Below are positions 52,501-62,954 of a stretch of DNA of 64,000 nt, piece by piece; position 1 is the stretch's first letter; each line of letters starts with the position of its first letter. The stretch comes from JAUIKM01 sp964445695 (lineage in GTDB: Bacteria > Bacteroidota > Ignavibacteria > Kapaibacteriales > UBA7675). The notes below the pieces were generated by a model. The model was not told where the DNA came from, did no database searches, and saw only the letters and a list, made by a program, of their open reading frames with translations. The stretch lies in the NCBI GenBank assembly GCA_964445695.1, contig CAYULF010000005.1, positions 62,001-126,000 on the forward strand, given 5' to 3'. Both the position numbers and the translations under genes were made by a program.

Positions 52501-55500
52501 AGGTAGTGATGAATTGCTGTCTGGGTTTGTTTCAATCCTTGTTAATCGGATAGTAGGTCTGGGACCTTCAGCACTTGTATCGCGTCCGAACCGACTTTGT
52601 TGTTTCAATCCTTGTTAATCGGATAGTAGGTCTGGGACCATCATCGAAGCCGTCGCGCCCGAACTCGCATTCGAGTTTCAATCCTTGTTAATCGGATAGT
52701 AGGTCTGGGACCGATTATCTGGCATGGCTACTTGATCGCAAAAAGCGAGTTTCAATCCTTGTTAATCGGATAGTAGGTCTGGGACTTCTCGCTTGTCCGG
52801 GCCTTTTTATATCAACACAATTGTTTCAATCCTTGTTAATCGGATAGTAGGTCTGGGACATTGGACGACGTCCAATATATACAGGTAGTGCGCCTTAGTT
52901 TCAATCCTTGTTAATCGGATAGTAGGTCTGGGGCCATTCAACACCCGCACAGACACCGCAAAAAAAACGTGTTTCAATCCCTGTTAATCGGATAGTAGGT
53001 CTGGGACTGGCATAACCGGTGTCTGGGTTGAAGAGGCTACCGAGTGTTTCAATCCTTGTTAATCGGATAGTAGGTCTGGGACCCAACATAAGGGCATTGC
53101 TGGGGAAAGTTATCTTGTGTTTCAATCCTTGTTAATCGGATAGTAGGTCTGGGACTGGTGTGCGCACTGCCGAATCGCATCGACAAAAACAAGTTTCAAT
53201 CCTTGTTAATCGGATAGTAGGTCTGGGACAATCGACCGCATGCCGGTTGGGATTGACACGCGAATGTGTTTCAATCCTTGTTAATCGGATAGTAGGTCTG
53301 GGACGGGTTGTGATCTACAACCTGTACGCTTACAGATCGAGTTTCAATCCTTGTTAATCGGATAGTAGGTCTGGGACGCTACGCAGCAAGTGGTTGCACA
53401 ACAGCGAGAACTGTTTCAATCCTTGTTAATCGGATAGTAGGTCTGGGACTTCCTGATGAAACTCAGATATTCCCTATGCTGGACATGTTTCAATCCTTGT
53501 TAATCGGATAGTAGGTCTGGGACCTTCAGCGCCGCGACCAGCCCGGCGGCCCCGTCAGCCGGTTTCAATCCTTGTTAATCGGATAGTAGGTCTGGGACTC
53601 GGCGACATTCTGTTCGTCCTGTTTCTGCCGCTCGAGTTTCAATCCTTGTTAATCGGATAGTAGGTCTGGGACCGAATCATACGGCGGTGCATCTACCGCG
53701 GGTTTAGGCGAGTTTCAATCCTTGTTAATCGGATAGTAGGTCTGGGACCGATTGGTCGGCCCACGAAAACTCCATCGGCCAGGTTGGTTTCAATCCTTGT
53801 TACTCGGATAGTTGGTCTCGCACCGATTGGTCGGCCCACGAAAACTCCATCGGCCAGGTTGGTTTCAATCCTTGTTACTCGGATAGTTGGCCTCGGACTC
53901 AAAATCGAACCGTCCAGGATGTATTTAAATTCTGGTTTCAATCCTTGTTAATCGGATCGTCGGTCTGGGACGGTAAACCAAATAATGATGAATTGCTGTC
54001 TGGGTTTGTTTCAATCCTTGTTAATCGGATCGTCGGTCTCGGGCTTAGAAATTCCTATTGTTGAGTGTGAAAGACGTTTCAAGTTTCAATCCATGTTACT
54101 CGGATCGTCGGTCTCGGGCAATGGGAAAACGACCTCAGTAGGTGTCTTAATATGGATGTTTCAATCCATGTTACTCGGATCGTCGGTCTCGGATTGACTT
54201 CTATTCAATCGATGACGGCTTAAACAACCGGTTTCAATCCTTGTTAATCGGATAGTAGGTCTGGGACCGACGGCGTTCGGCGACGCTTCGACATTGTCGA
54301 CATGTTTCAATCCTTGTTAATCGGATAGTAGGTCTGGGACGGTCTGGCTTCGCTGACGCTGTCGCAGGAAAAGTGGAAGTTTCAATCCTTGTTAATCGGA
54401 TAGTAGGTCTGGGACCTGAAATCAGAAGACTTGGAAAAAGACGCGAAGATGTTTCAATCCTTGTTAATCGGATAGTAGGTCTGGGACCGACGGCGTTCGG
54501 CGACGCTTCGACATTGTCGACATGTTTCAATCCTTGTTAATCGGATAGTAGGTCTGGGACGTTAAAGTGGCTTTACCGCCCGTTTTTGAATTCGGAGTTT
54601 CAATCCTTGTTAATCGGATAGTAGGTCTGGGACGCGCCGTCCTTGCAAGATCTCATGTGTCGCTCCATCAGTGTTTCAATCCTTGTTAATCGGATAGTAG
54701 GTCTGGGACCATGGGACAGAGTTGCCGCCGACGAGCGAGCGCGAACTGTTTCAATCCTTGTTAATCGGATAGTAGGTCTGGGACTATCGCCGTCGAATCC
54801 GAAGTATTCGACCGCTATTTGTTTCAATCCTTGTTAATCGGATAGTAGGTCTGGGACATGGGGAGAGAAAATTAATAAACAAGCTGAGTTTGTTGTTTCA
54901 ATTCTTGTTAATCGGATAGTAGGTCTGGGACCCACCATACGCAGGCGCAGGATGTCGAGTCGGATTTGTTTCAATCCTTGTTAATCGGATAGTAGGTCTG
55001 GGACCGTCGCGCGTCGATTGAAAAAATATTTCCACTTTTTGTTTCAATCCTTGTTAATCGGATAGTAGGTCTGGGACCTGCCACATTCGAGGCGGTTAAC
55101 ACTTCTATTTCCAGGTTTCAATCCTTGTTAATCGGATAGTAGGTCTGGGACTTTCCGTTTCGAAATGCATTCATCCAATATAGGCTCGCGTTTCAATCCT
55201 TGTTAATCGGATAGTAGGTCTGGGACGTTGCGGATGCGTGAGTTGACATAATGCGGCGCACTGTTTCAATCCTTGTTAATCGGATAGTAGGTCTGGGACC
55301 ATATGTTAAGTGTCGAATTCCGGCGAACCGAGGAAGTTTCAATCCTTGTTAATCGGATAGTAGGTCTGGGACGTACTCTATTTGGGTTTCTACTCGTGAA
55401 AATGTTTCGTTTCAATCCTTGTTAATCGGATAGTAGGTCTGGGACAATCCCGCCCGGATCGAGACTAAGGACATTTTCCGGGTTTCAATCCTTGTTAATC

Positions 55501-56921
55501 GGATAGTAGGTCTGGGACCGTTTCCGCAAGCCAGTTTCCGACGTCTTCCGAGCGTTTCAATCCTTGTTAATCGGATAGTAGGTCTGGGACAAGGGTTGTC
55601 AGGCGGTCGGGGCGGACTGTTTCGACTGTTTCAATCCTTGTTAATCGGATAGGAGGTCTCGGACTCCTACGACATAACGGCCGCGCTATTCGGCGTATGT
55701 TGTTTCAATCCTTGTTAATCGGATAGGAGGTCTCGGACAGACCACGGGGATCTTGGCATATGAGACGTCATACGAGTTTCAATCCTTGTTAATCGGATAG
55801 GAGGTCTCGGACCCGCTCCAATTCTTCCGGCAACTTCACTTTCTTCATATGTTTCAATCCTTGTTAATCGGATAGGAGGTCTCGGACCTTTACGGCCTTG
55901 ATGGTGGCGTCATCAGGACCGGGTTTCAATCCTTGTTAATCGGATAGGAGGTCTCGGACTGCATATGATCCGGTGCCGTCCTTCAACTCCGTTGTGTTTC
56001 AATCCTTGTTAATCGGATAGGAGGTCTCGGACCGGCTTCAGGGGTTACGATCGGGTTTGATTCGCTTGGTTTCAATCCTTGTTAATCGGATAGGAGGTCT
56101 CGGACAACGTTCAGCGCGAGCAGTCAGGGCGCAAAAGAGTTAAGTTTCAATCCTTGTTAATCGGATAGGAGGTCTCGGACTGTCTAGGGTGATACCGGGA
56201 CACAATTTAAGCAATCGTTTCAATCCTTGTTAATCGGATAGGAGGTCTCGGACTCGAACGGCTGATATTGTCCGCGTCGACCTTTACATGTTTCAATCCT
56301 TGTTAATCGGATAGTTGGTCTCGGACCGGCGCTCAATGTCTTGTCGCCGTTCGTTAATGTTGATGTTTCAATCCTTGTTAATCGGATAGTTGGTCTCGGA
56401 CCGGTTTTTTCGCGGCCCGACGTTGCCGTACTTGTCGAAGTTTCAATCCTTGTTAATCGGATAGTTGGTCTCGGACATCGATGCGTTGGCGTCTGCGGGG
56501 TCGCGGCTTTCAAGTTTCAATCCTTGTTAATCGGATAGTTGGTCTCGGACCAATCTGAGAGACTGCGAATTTTTAGCCTGCTTTCCGGTTTCAATCCTTG
56601 TTAATCGGATAGTTGGTCTCGGACTCATTACCACGCGGCCACCGGCAAAAGCATATGCCGGGTTTCAATCCTTGTTAATCGGATAGTTGGTCTCGGACTG
56701 TGATTCGTCAACAATGAGCGACCGCACGCCCTTGAGGTTTCAATCCTTGTTAATCGGATAGTTGGTCTCGGACCGGGCGCGCTGCTGCTGCAGAAGATCA
56801 GCGACGCGATGTTTCAATCCTTGTTAATCGGATAGTTGGTCTCGGACTTTGTTAATAATTCAGGGGCCTGCGCCTGCATTCCCAGTTTCAATCCTTGTTA
56901 ATCGGATAGTTGGTCTCGGAC
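49587..56921 (-). CRISPR. CRISPR array, type I-B, about 100 repeats and 99 spacers
   Basis: Counted by eye: repeats of 37 bases start at 49587, 49660, 49732 ... 56811, 56885; period 72-76 with few exceptions. Plus-strand repeat: GTTTCAATCC, then TTGTTAATCGG, then ATAGTAGGTCTGGGAC (most common form). On the minus strand it ends ATTGAAAC, the usual 8-base 5' handle of type I-B crRNA, and ATCC/GGAT can form a small stem just before the cut site. Transcription is therefore leftward, in line with the cas operon. Spacers are mostly 35-39 bases (32 at 52202, 41 at 49841). Repeats at the left end are degenerate (49587, 49660 lacks one base, 49956, 50029), as expected at the leader-distal end. Confidence 0.97.
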
Positions 56922-57126
56922 CCGTGATTTGCCCTAAGTCTTGTGTTTTCAATGAACTGCGCGTTTCAAACTGCAGGTCGAATCTAGTGTTTTTGTGGCT
57001 CATAATCAACAAATATGACGATATTTTGGCTCCGTGCGCTCGGTTTGAAGCTCCTAACCCAATGATAAACAAGAAGATAGGCGCACAGCGAAGCTAAAGC
57101 GCCATAAATTGCCACCCGGGAACGCG
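56922..57126 (-). promoter_or_regulatory. CRISPR leader
   Basis: 205 bases between the last repeat and the cas4 stop codon, lower in G+C than the flanking genes, with no gene. It lies on the repeat side that is least degenerate and abuts the adaptation genes, so it should hold the array promoter and the integration signals. Direction inferred from the repeat handle. Confidence 0.8.
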
Positions 57127-57699
57127 TCATTGAGGACATATTGAACGAAACGTACAACTCCGGCAGGATCCTCGATTGCTTGTGCCCGCGGGAAAGCGAT
57201 TGAGCTTGATGATCTCGAGAATCGCGTCAATGCACCGCTTGAGCTGTTCCGTGTACTTCGCCTCTATCGGAACCTCAACAACCCTGTTTTTGCTGCGGGT
57301 GTACACCAGAAAACCACGCCGTACCGGTAAACCGAAGTTCTCCTCAATCAACATTGCATAACAATGCAACTGGGTGCGATAGCCGGGATAAATCTTGTCC
57401 TCCCACTTTGCAAACTTGTAGTCAAGCGGCGCCATTGTGCCGTCGTTTAATTCCAGGATTTCGTCAACCTCGCCGCGCAGCAAGTCGTTGGTCAGGTATT
57501 GGGCATTGAGACGTTTCGTGACACCCAGGTCCTTGCGCAGGTAGTCCGCGTTGACCTGTTGTTTAACTTCGTGCATCTCGCGACCCTTGAGCACCTTGTA
57601 GTACTTTTCTTCGTGTTCCGACAGGCGCTGCACATACTCGTAGAAAATGTAGCGCGGGCAGTAGAGATACTGGATAATATGGGAGGGAGTAATACTCAT
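57127..57699 (-). CDS. cas4: CRISPR adaptation nuclease Cas4
   Basis: 190 residues. RecB-like fold with a 4Fe-4S cluster: C14 ('YLYCPRY') and C179, C182, C188 ('GSCRSCTFRSIC'). Nuclease residues in 'LKGREMHE', 'LRGEVDEI' and 'PLDYKFAKW'. Cas4 trims pre-spacers and selects their PAM end together with Cas1-Cas2. Overlaps the cas2 stop by four bases (57696-57699). It is the last gene of the operon, directly before the leader, instead of preceding cas1 as in most type I-B loci. Confidence 0.95.
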   Translation of the reverse strand: MSITPSHIIQYLYCPRYIFYEYVQRLSEHEEKYYKVLKGREMHEVKQQVNADYLRKDLGVTKRLNAQYLTNDLLRGEVDEILELNDGTMAPLDYKFAKWEDKIYPGYRTQLHCYAMLIEENFGLPVRRGFLVYTRSKNRVVEVPIEAKYTEQLKRCIDAILEIIKLNRFPAGTSNRGSCRSCTFRSICPQ

Positions 57700-57986
57700 A
57701 GGAACAAAGCCTGAACTTCGTTGGTGATCATTTTTTTGTCAAAGGCCTGGCCGAGTAAAACAGAGTCGCGCAATTCGTCGCGGCTCATGGGGAAAATGTA
57801 GACTTTGTCGCTGTTCTCATCTATGAGATCCGCAATTTGAAGCTCCAGACTGTCCTTGTCGTTTTTGTTTAATGTGCCGAGAAACACTGAATACTGCACG
57901 CGCATCAACCCCATTTTTTGGCATATCTTGCTGACTTTATTGCGCGTTCTGTCGTTTTCTATGTCGTATAACGTCCAGACAATCAT
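57696..57986 (-). CDS. cas2: CRISPR adaptation protein Cas2
   Basis: 96 residues, normal length. Ferredoxin-like start 'IVWTLYDIENDRTRNKV' with the conserved aspartate D8, 'QYSVFLGTL' and the terminal strand. Structural partner of Cas1 in spacer integration. Its ATG overlaps the cas1 stop (ATGA at 57983-57986), so the two are translationally coupled. Confidence 0.95.
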   Translation of the reverse strand: MIVWTLYDIENDRTRNKVSKICQKMGLMRVQYSVFLGTLNKNDKDSLELQIADLIDENSDKVYIFPMSRDELRDSVLLGQAFDKKMITNEVQALFL

Positions 57987-59014
57987 TTGATCTCCACCAG
58001 TTCGTGTTCACTTTCTTCAGGCAGGCCAATAAGCAGGTTGGCAAAGGCGTGAGCGTCGCGTTGCATGGCCATGCCGCGCGTGGTATTGCGATGACTGATC
58101 CGCACCCGGTCTTCGTCAAAAGCCTTGTGGAAAACAGTGGCGCACAGTTGTTTGCCCTCTTTTACCAGTTGAACGCCGCCGGAGACCAACTCGGTATGTG
58201 TTTCGTTAACTTTTTTGGTGCTGAATAATTGGAACACTGCGCGGTCGGCGTGCGGTCGCCATGGTTCGATAAAGTCAAAAACAAAACTGCGCGTATTGTA
58301 GTCGTCGCGATGCAGGAATCCACAAAAGGGATCCAGGCCCGCGAGGTTTACAATGCGTTCTACGCGGCTGTAGAGTATGCCGTAGGCGTAGTTTAACATC
58401 GCATTAAATGCGTCTTTGGCGGGGCGACCGCTTCGGCCTTCGAAAGCATAGCGCTCAGGCAGGAGCGCCGACAAAGCGCCGAAGTATGTTTTGCCGGCGT
58501 TGCCTTCATAGCCGCGGAGTGAATCGGCAATGTCGTCGACCTGATTTCCCTGCAGCGCTGCAATCGAGGCGGAAAGTTTAACAATGCGTTCCACCGCACT
58601 TTGCAGTTGGTCGGCAGTTTTACCGCTGCGCCTGCTCTTTAAATCGTTAAGAAATGCGATTTGATTGGCAAGTTTGGCGCAAACCCAATGTTTGACGTGT
58701 TGCACCGCCTCCGGCTGCATGCTCGTTTCCAGCTGGCGCTTGCGTATGGCGGTGGTGCTGCCGGGTCGACTGTGCCAGATGCGCGCGATCGGATCGCCGC
58801 TACCCTGCAGGATGTGGATTGTGATATGATGTTGCATTGCCAGTGAAATGCACTCGGTGGAGAGCGCTGTGCCTTCATCGAGCAGGATCGACCGAATGCG
58901 TTTGGGCGCAAATTGATGCCGCTTGCGATCACCCGCTTCGCCTTTGACTATCACTTCAAACATGCTGTCGCGCACGTGCATATAAGCGCCGTAACTGTGA
59001 ATGTGCAGGTCCAT
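57983..59014 (-). CDS. cas1: CRISPR integrase Cas1
   Basis: 343 residues from ATG 59014, preferred over TTG 59020 because GGAGAG lies about ten bases upstream. Metal-binding triad by motif: E170 ('GYEGNAGKTYFGAL'), H235 ('GFLHRDDYNTRS') and D247 ('FVFDFIEPWRP'). Inserts new spacers at the leader-repeat junction. Starts two bases after the cas6 stop. Confidence 0.96.
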   Translation of the reverse strand: MDLHIHSYGAYMHVRDSMFEVIVKGEAGDRKRHQFAPKRIRSILLDEGTALSTECISLAMQHHITIHILQGSGDPIARIWHSRPGSTTAIRKRQLETSMQPEAVQHVKHWVCAKLANQIAFLNDLKSRRSGKTADQLQSAVERIVKLSASIAALQGNQVDDIADSLRGYEGNAGKTYFGALSALLPERYAFEGRSGRPAKDAFNAMLNYAYGILYSRVERIVNLAGLDPFCGFLHRDDYNTRSFVFDFIEPWRPHADRAVFQLFSTKKVNETHTELVSGGVQLVKEGKQLCATVFHKAFDEDRVRISHRNTTRGMAMQRDAHAFANLLIGLPEESEHELVEIK

Positions 59015-59016
59015 GG

Positions 59017-59751
59017 TCAATTCTCTCCTGGGTGTCGCAGTTGTTTGAACAGCGGTTGTTGTGCCGGTTCTCTGCGCGGCGTTTCTGCGGGAACTTCACC
59101 TGTAATACAGCCAAATCCACGTGAGACGGACTTGCCCAGGCCGATCAAGTCCGGAAGCTGTACGTTGGCGACAAATCCGCCCTGAAATGCCAGCATTTTT
59201 TGATCTTTAAACATCGTTGAACGTTCCACAACTTCCGGCCGTGCCAGAATGCGTTCCCGCACTTCCAGTCCAAAGCGGCGGAAAAACACCAGTATGTTGC
59301 CGACCAGGATGCGGGTTAACTTCTCGTGGCGCTCCGCCGCGGACATGTCCAGATACTCGCGGTAGTTCTGCTGGTTGAGCGCCATCCAGAGCGTGTTAAA
59401 CGAATAGGATCGCAGACCGTCGCAGGGGCCGATGGTCTCCTCCCGGTAGTGAATGTTTTTACTGTTGACCTGTATCAGCAGGCCTTCGATGTTAATCTCA
59501 TTGATGTCCAGAAACAGATCGCGCAGCAGCTCTGCACCTTCGCCCAGGCCGACGAGTGTACCTCGGTGTTGTACAACCTTGTACTGAACCAGCGGATATT
59601 CGTGGCGCAGCGTCCCGTCTTCAAAATGATTGTGCAGCAGCGTCGAGTGCTCGCGGAAGACATTGCCGAAGTAACCGCGCAGCTTGTGGCCGTCGCGCGT
59701 GGAGAGATGTGTGTCGGGAAATTCAATGCTGGTGATTGGGAGAGTTTGCAC
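59017..59751 (-). CDS. cas6: CRISPR RNA endonuclease Cas6
   Basis: 244 residues, GTG start 11 bases after the cas3 stop. The glycine-rich loop 'GLGKSVSRGFG' (204-214) near the C-terminus is the Cas6 hallmark. Histidines near residues 34-42 ('REHSTLLHNHF') are candidates for the catalytic residue. It would cut within repeats to leave the ATTGAAAC handle. The position between cas3 and cas1 is unusual: in standard type I-B operons cas6 comes first. The sequence is divergent, so the call rests on the loop, size and context. Confidence 0.85.
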   Translation of the reverse strand: MQTLPITSIEFPDTHLSTRDGHKLRGYFGNVFREHSTLLHNHFEDGTLRHEYPLVQYKVVQHRGTLVGLGEGAELLRDLFLDINEINIEGLLIQVNSKNIHYREETIGPCDGLRSYSFNTLWMALNQQNYREYLDMSAAERHEKLTRILVGNILVFFRRFGLEVRERILARPEVVERSTMFKDQKMLAFQGGFVANVQLPDLIGLGKSVSRGFGCITGEVPAETPRREPAQQPLFKQLRHPGEN

Positions 59752-59762
59752 AGGTTGTTCCG

Positions 59763-62216
59763 TTAAATAGATGCAAGTCCGATTTCCTGTGCGCCGTATT
59801 GAATTCCCGTTTCCTCGTCGTAGGGCAAGTCCTGGATGTACTCATCGACGATGAAAAAACGTTTGTTTTCGTCTTTGGGCATGTAGTGCGCCGGCACGTT
59901 GACTATGAACTGCGACATCGCCCTGTTAATGTTCTTGATTGCGCGCATGCGTTCGAACTTTTCCATCCCGGTATTTTCAAGCAAAGCCAGAAATTCCAGA
60001 TGTAGATCCTGCGCCTCTGTGTCGAGGCTTTTAACAAACACCGGGACCGTTTCAAGTTGTTTGATTAGCTCAAAGGCTTTGTAGCTCACTTTGTATTTTG
60101 GACACTTTCTCTCCCTGGGGCTGGATGCATCAAAGGCCGAGTCGTACTGCAATCGCTTGATTGCTTCGAGCAGGCAGAGCGAATCTGTGTTGTCAATTTT
60201 GTTGGCAACTTCATTCTGGTACGACTGCGACAGCTCGTAGAAGTCGGCTTCGGGGATCAGCGTGTCCGCGCTTTCCAGTACCTTGAGCGTTTTGTTGATC
60301 AGGGTATGTCCGTAGAGTTTTCCGGCCATTAATTTCCCCTTGTCGTTTAACAGCTTGATCAGTTTTACGCGACCCCGGAATCCATTGCGCATATTGCGAT
60401 TACAGCGGCCGCAGGCCTGAAATATCGAATCGAGCGGCGCGATGTCCCGGTAGACGACGTCCAGATCTATGTCGACGCCCGCCTCGACGAGCTGCGTCGA
60501 GACAACAATTGTTCGCCCTTGTACCTGGCCGGAAGTATTTCTGGAGTCGCAGCGCTGTTTGATTTCTTTGATGCGCCGCAGGCGTTCTTTTGGGTAGACA
60601 TTGGTCGAAAGGAAAAAAAGCTTGTCGTCTTCGTTAAAATCCAGTTGCTGACGAATAATTTCGAAAAGATCACGAGCGCACTTGCGCGTGTTGACCACGA
60701 CGAGAAACGACCGGTCGGGATTCTCCTCAAAGTCGTTCACCAGGTGATCCGCAAACTCTTCAGTGGACATGGCGGCATCCAGCATTGAACAATCCAGATC
60801 GATTCGATCCATTTGCCGAAACACATCTTCTTTGTTGTCGACGAGTTCGATGATCTCACCCTTTGATTCGTCGAAAATCAGCGGCATAGTGGCGGTAACG
60901 AGAATAAACGTGATGTTAAAGCGCTGCGCCATTTCGCTGAAGATTGTGTTAACAAGCGGCCAGTATTCTATCGGAATGCTCTGCACTTCGTCGAGGATTA
61001 TGATCGAATTGGCAAAGCTGTGCAGTTTGCGCACTTCGCGGTTGCGGCCGGACAGAATGCCGTGCAGCAGTTGGTAAAATGTCGTAACCGAGATCTCGGA
61101 CTCAAAGGCATGCAGCAGGTATTCCGCCCTGTTGTCGTCGATTTCGATGGTTTTGTCGTCTGTGTCACTGTGTGGTTTGTACGACCGTTCCGAAAGGTGG
61201 TGGTAGATCATGAGCGTGTCGCTTCCGACAGACGTACCGGCGCGGGTTTCCAATATGTCCTGAAAAACACGCGCATTCTGATCGATGACCGATGTAAACG
61301 GTAGGCAATAGATGATTTTCTTTAGGTCCGGCCTGTCGACACGCAGTTTAAGCGCGGCGTTTAACACCGTAAAAGTCTTGCCGATGCCGGTCGGGACGTT
61401 GACGCTCAGAAAACACTTGTCCGCATGTTTCGCGATGTTCGTCGCTGCCGACTGGTAGACCTGTTCGCGCAGGATATTCAGGCCGACGGCTCTGTCTGGA
61501 AACCTGTGTGACTTGAATGCATCCACGACTGCGCTTCCAATCCGATTGTCGCCGCGGCGATGGACGTTCCCATCGAAAATAACTTCACCTTTGTCGGCTG
61601 AGAGCAGGATGGAGAACAAGAGGTTGAGGTCGAAGAAGTTGCCGACATCAGGTGATTTGCTGAATGTCTTGCGAAGGCGCCTGATTGTTCTACTGTAGAA
61701 TACGTCGACCTGTTCACAAAAATGTGCGTGGTCAAGTCCCTCCGGGTCAAAGCCCAGCTCGTGAAGAACGGCGCGGAAGCCCTTGTAGTCTACGGCTCCG
61801 CTGATGGTTATCATGTCTTCTTTGTCGTCATCTCCGGCGACGTTTAACATTGTTTCCACGTCGCTGAAGTTGCCGTGATGTTTAAGCACGGCAATACAGG
61901 CCAGCAGTGCCAGGCGGTCGGACTCCAGCTCCCGCCGAACGATGAAAAAAGTCCACCAGGCAGAAATTCGCGCGTGGTTGGTCAGTTTGCGTTCTTTTAC
62001 ACCCAGGGCCGGCCCGCCGTCGGGCGTGCGCGTGCGTATGTAGGACTGGAAATAGCTGCTGGCTTTGCCCAGATCGTGCAGTACGGCGCATAACTCGATT
62101 ACTCGTAACAGATCGCCATGAAGCGATAGCTCTGCGGCAAATGTGCGGCAATTGTCCAATACGCCGCGCAGATGCCGCAGTAGTGTTTTGTCGGGGTGGC
62201 TCAGTAAATCCTGCAC
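59763..62216 (-). CDS. cas3: CRISPR helicase-nuclease Cas3
   Basis: 817 residues, GTG start, no clear alternative. N-terminal HD nuclease: H47-D48 ('AVLHDLGKASSYF'), H81, H113-H114, D208 ('SADKGE'). Superfamily 2 helicase: Walker A 275-281 ('PTGIGKT'), DEVQ box 409-412, 'FILVTATMP' motif III, and 'QACGRCNRN' motif VI. The full fused form is present. Recruited by Cascade to unwind and degrade target DNA. Thirty bases separate it from the cas5 stop. Confidence 0.96.
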   Translation of the reverse strand: MQDLLSHPDKTLLRHLRGVLDNCRTFAAELSLHGDLLRVIELCAVLHDLGKASSYFQSYIRTRTPDGGPALGVKERKLTNHARISAWWTFFIVRRELESDRLALLACIAVLKHHGNFSDVETMLNVAGDDDKEDMITISGAVDYKGFRAVLHELGFDPEGLDHAHFCEQVDVFYSRTIRRLRKTFSKSPDVGNFFDLNLLFSILLSADKGEVIFDGNVHRRGDNRIGSAVVDAFKSHRFPDRAVGLNILREQVYQSAATNIAKHADKCFLSVNVPTGIGKTFTVLNAALKLRVDRPDLKKIIYCLPFTSVIDQNARVFQDILETRAGTSVGSDTLMIYHHLSERSYKPHSDTDDKTIEIDDNRAEYLLHAFESEISVTTFYQLLHGILSGRNREVRKLHSFANSIIILDEVQSIPIEYWPLVNTIFSEMAQRFNITFILVTATMPLIFDESKGEIIELVDNKEDVFRQMDRIDLDCSMLDAAMSTEEFADHLVNDFEENPDRSFLVVVNTRKCARDLFEIIRQQLDFNEDDKLFFLSTNVYPKERLRRIKEIKQRCDSRNTSGQVQGRTIVVSTQLVEAGVDIDLDVVYRDIAPLDSIFQACGRCNRNMRNGFRGRVKLIKLLNDKGKLMAGKLYGHTLINKTLKVLESADTLIPEADFYELSQSYQNEVANKIDNTDSLCLLEAIKRLQYDSAFDASSPRERKCPKYKVSYKAFELIKQLETVPVFVKSLDTEAQDLHLEFLALLENTGMEKFERMRAIKNINRAMSQFIVNVPAHYMPKDENKRFFIVDEYIQDLPYDEETGIQYGAQEIGLASI

Positions 62217-62246
62217 TCTGGACTGATTCCTGTTGCAATATATATG

Positions 62247-62954
62247 TTAAACAAGGACGATGCGGCTTCCATCTTCGAGCGTGATGGCACTTTCCACCTC
62301 TGCATCTATCGCAGCGCCGTCGGCGTCGAACAGGTATTCCTCGTATTGAATGACTTCACGGTTGTTCAGCATGCGCACCGGGACTTTTTCCGCAAATATG
62401 CGTGCGTTGTCAAAGGTGTCGATTGTCGGACTCATCATTGAACGAGGAACGATCGTGCGAATGTCCTTTGTTGCTTTCCCAACACGACCAACCTTCAACA
62501 TCTTTGCCCCGCCAAAATTTGCCAGAGTTTCCGACAGACCAAGGGATACGGTGTACTCCGACCTGTGTTCACTCAGGCGCTTGTAAAGTTCGGTTTGCAT
62601 TTCCGCTTTTTCGCAATTGACATACACTATGTAGGCCGGATCCTTTACAAACTCGTAGTTGCTCGGTTTGTGCGATTCGTAACGGCTGAAGTGTTTCTTT
62701 GACGTCACCTTGACATTGTTAAGCGGTATGGTGACTTTTTTCACCGGCTTTTCCAGTGCGAGTCCGATGTACGTGTCGTGGAAATGCTCCGGAGCCTCGT
62801 CGGCGGGAACGCCGAGGATGGCCCCGAGAATGCCGCGCAACACCGTACCGGTCGGAATTGAGAAGCTGAGTGGGGACATGGTCGTGTAGTACTTTTTGTA
62901 GTGCGCCAGGTCGCCCCACAACCTGAATTCAAGCACTTCACGTGGTCGTTTCAT
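62247..62954 (-). CDS. cas5: Cascade subunit Cas5 (type I-B)
   Basis: 235 residues from ATG 62954, which shares one base with the cas7 stop (TGATG), a coupling arrangement; GTG 62966 is possible. Starts 'REVLEFRLWGDLAHYKKYYT' and then 'SFSIPTGTVLRGILGAILG', the Cas5 RAMP N-terminal pattern with glycine-rich turn. It would hold the 5' handle of the crRNA in Cascade. Confidence 0.93.
   Translation of the reverse strand: MKRPREVLEFRLWGDLAHYKKYYTTMSPLSFSIPTGTVLRGILGAILGVPADEAPEHFHDTYIGLALEKPVKKVTIPLNNVKVTSKKHFSRYESHKPSNYEFVKDPAYIVYVNCEKAEMQTELYKRLSEHRSEYTVSLGLSETLANFGGAKMLKVGRVGKATKDIRTIVPRSMMSPTIDTFDNARIFAEKVPVRMLNNREVIQYEEYLFDADGAAIDAEVESAITLEDGSRIVLV

Noticed and set aside
49587..56921. Plus-strand transcription of the CRISPR array
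   Set aside because: The ATTGAAAC handle, repeat degeneration at the left end, and the position of cas1-cas2-cas4 all place the leader on the right.
49491..57097. Many open frames of 60-98 residues within the array
   Set aside because: They repeat the same motif (for example RPTIRLTRIET) because they are translations of CRISPR repeats.
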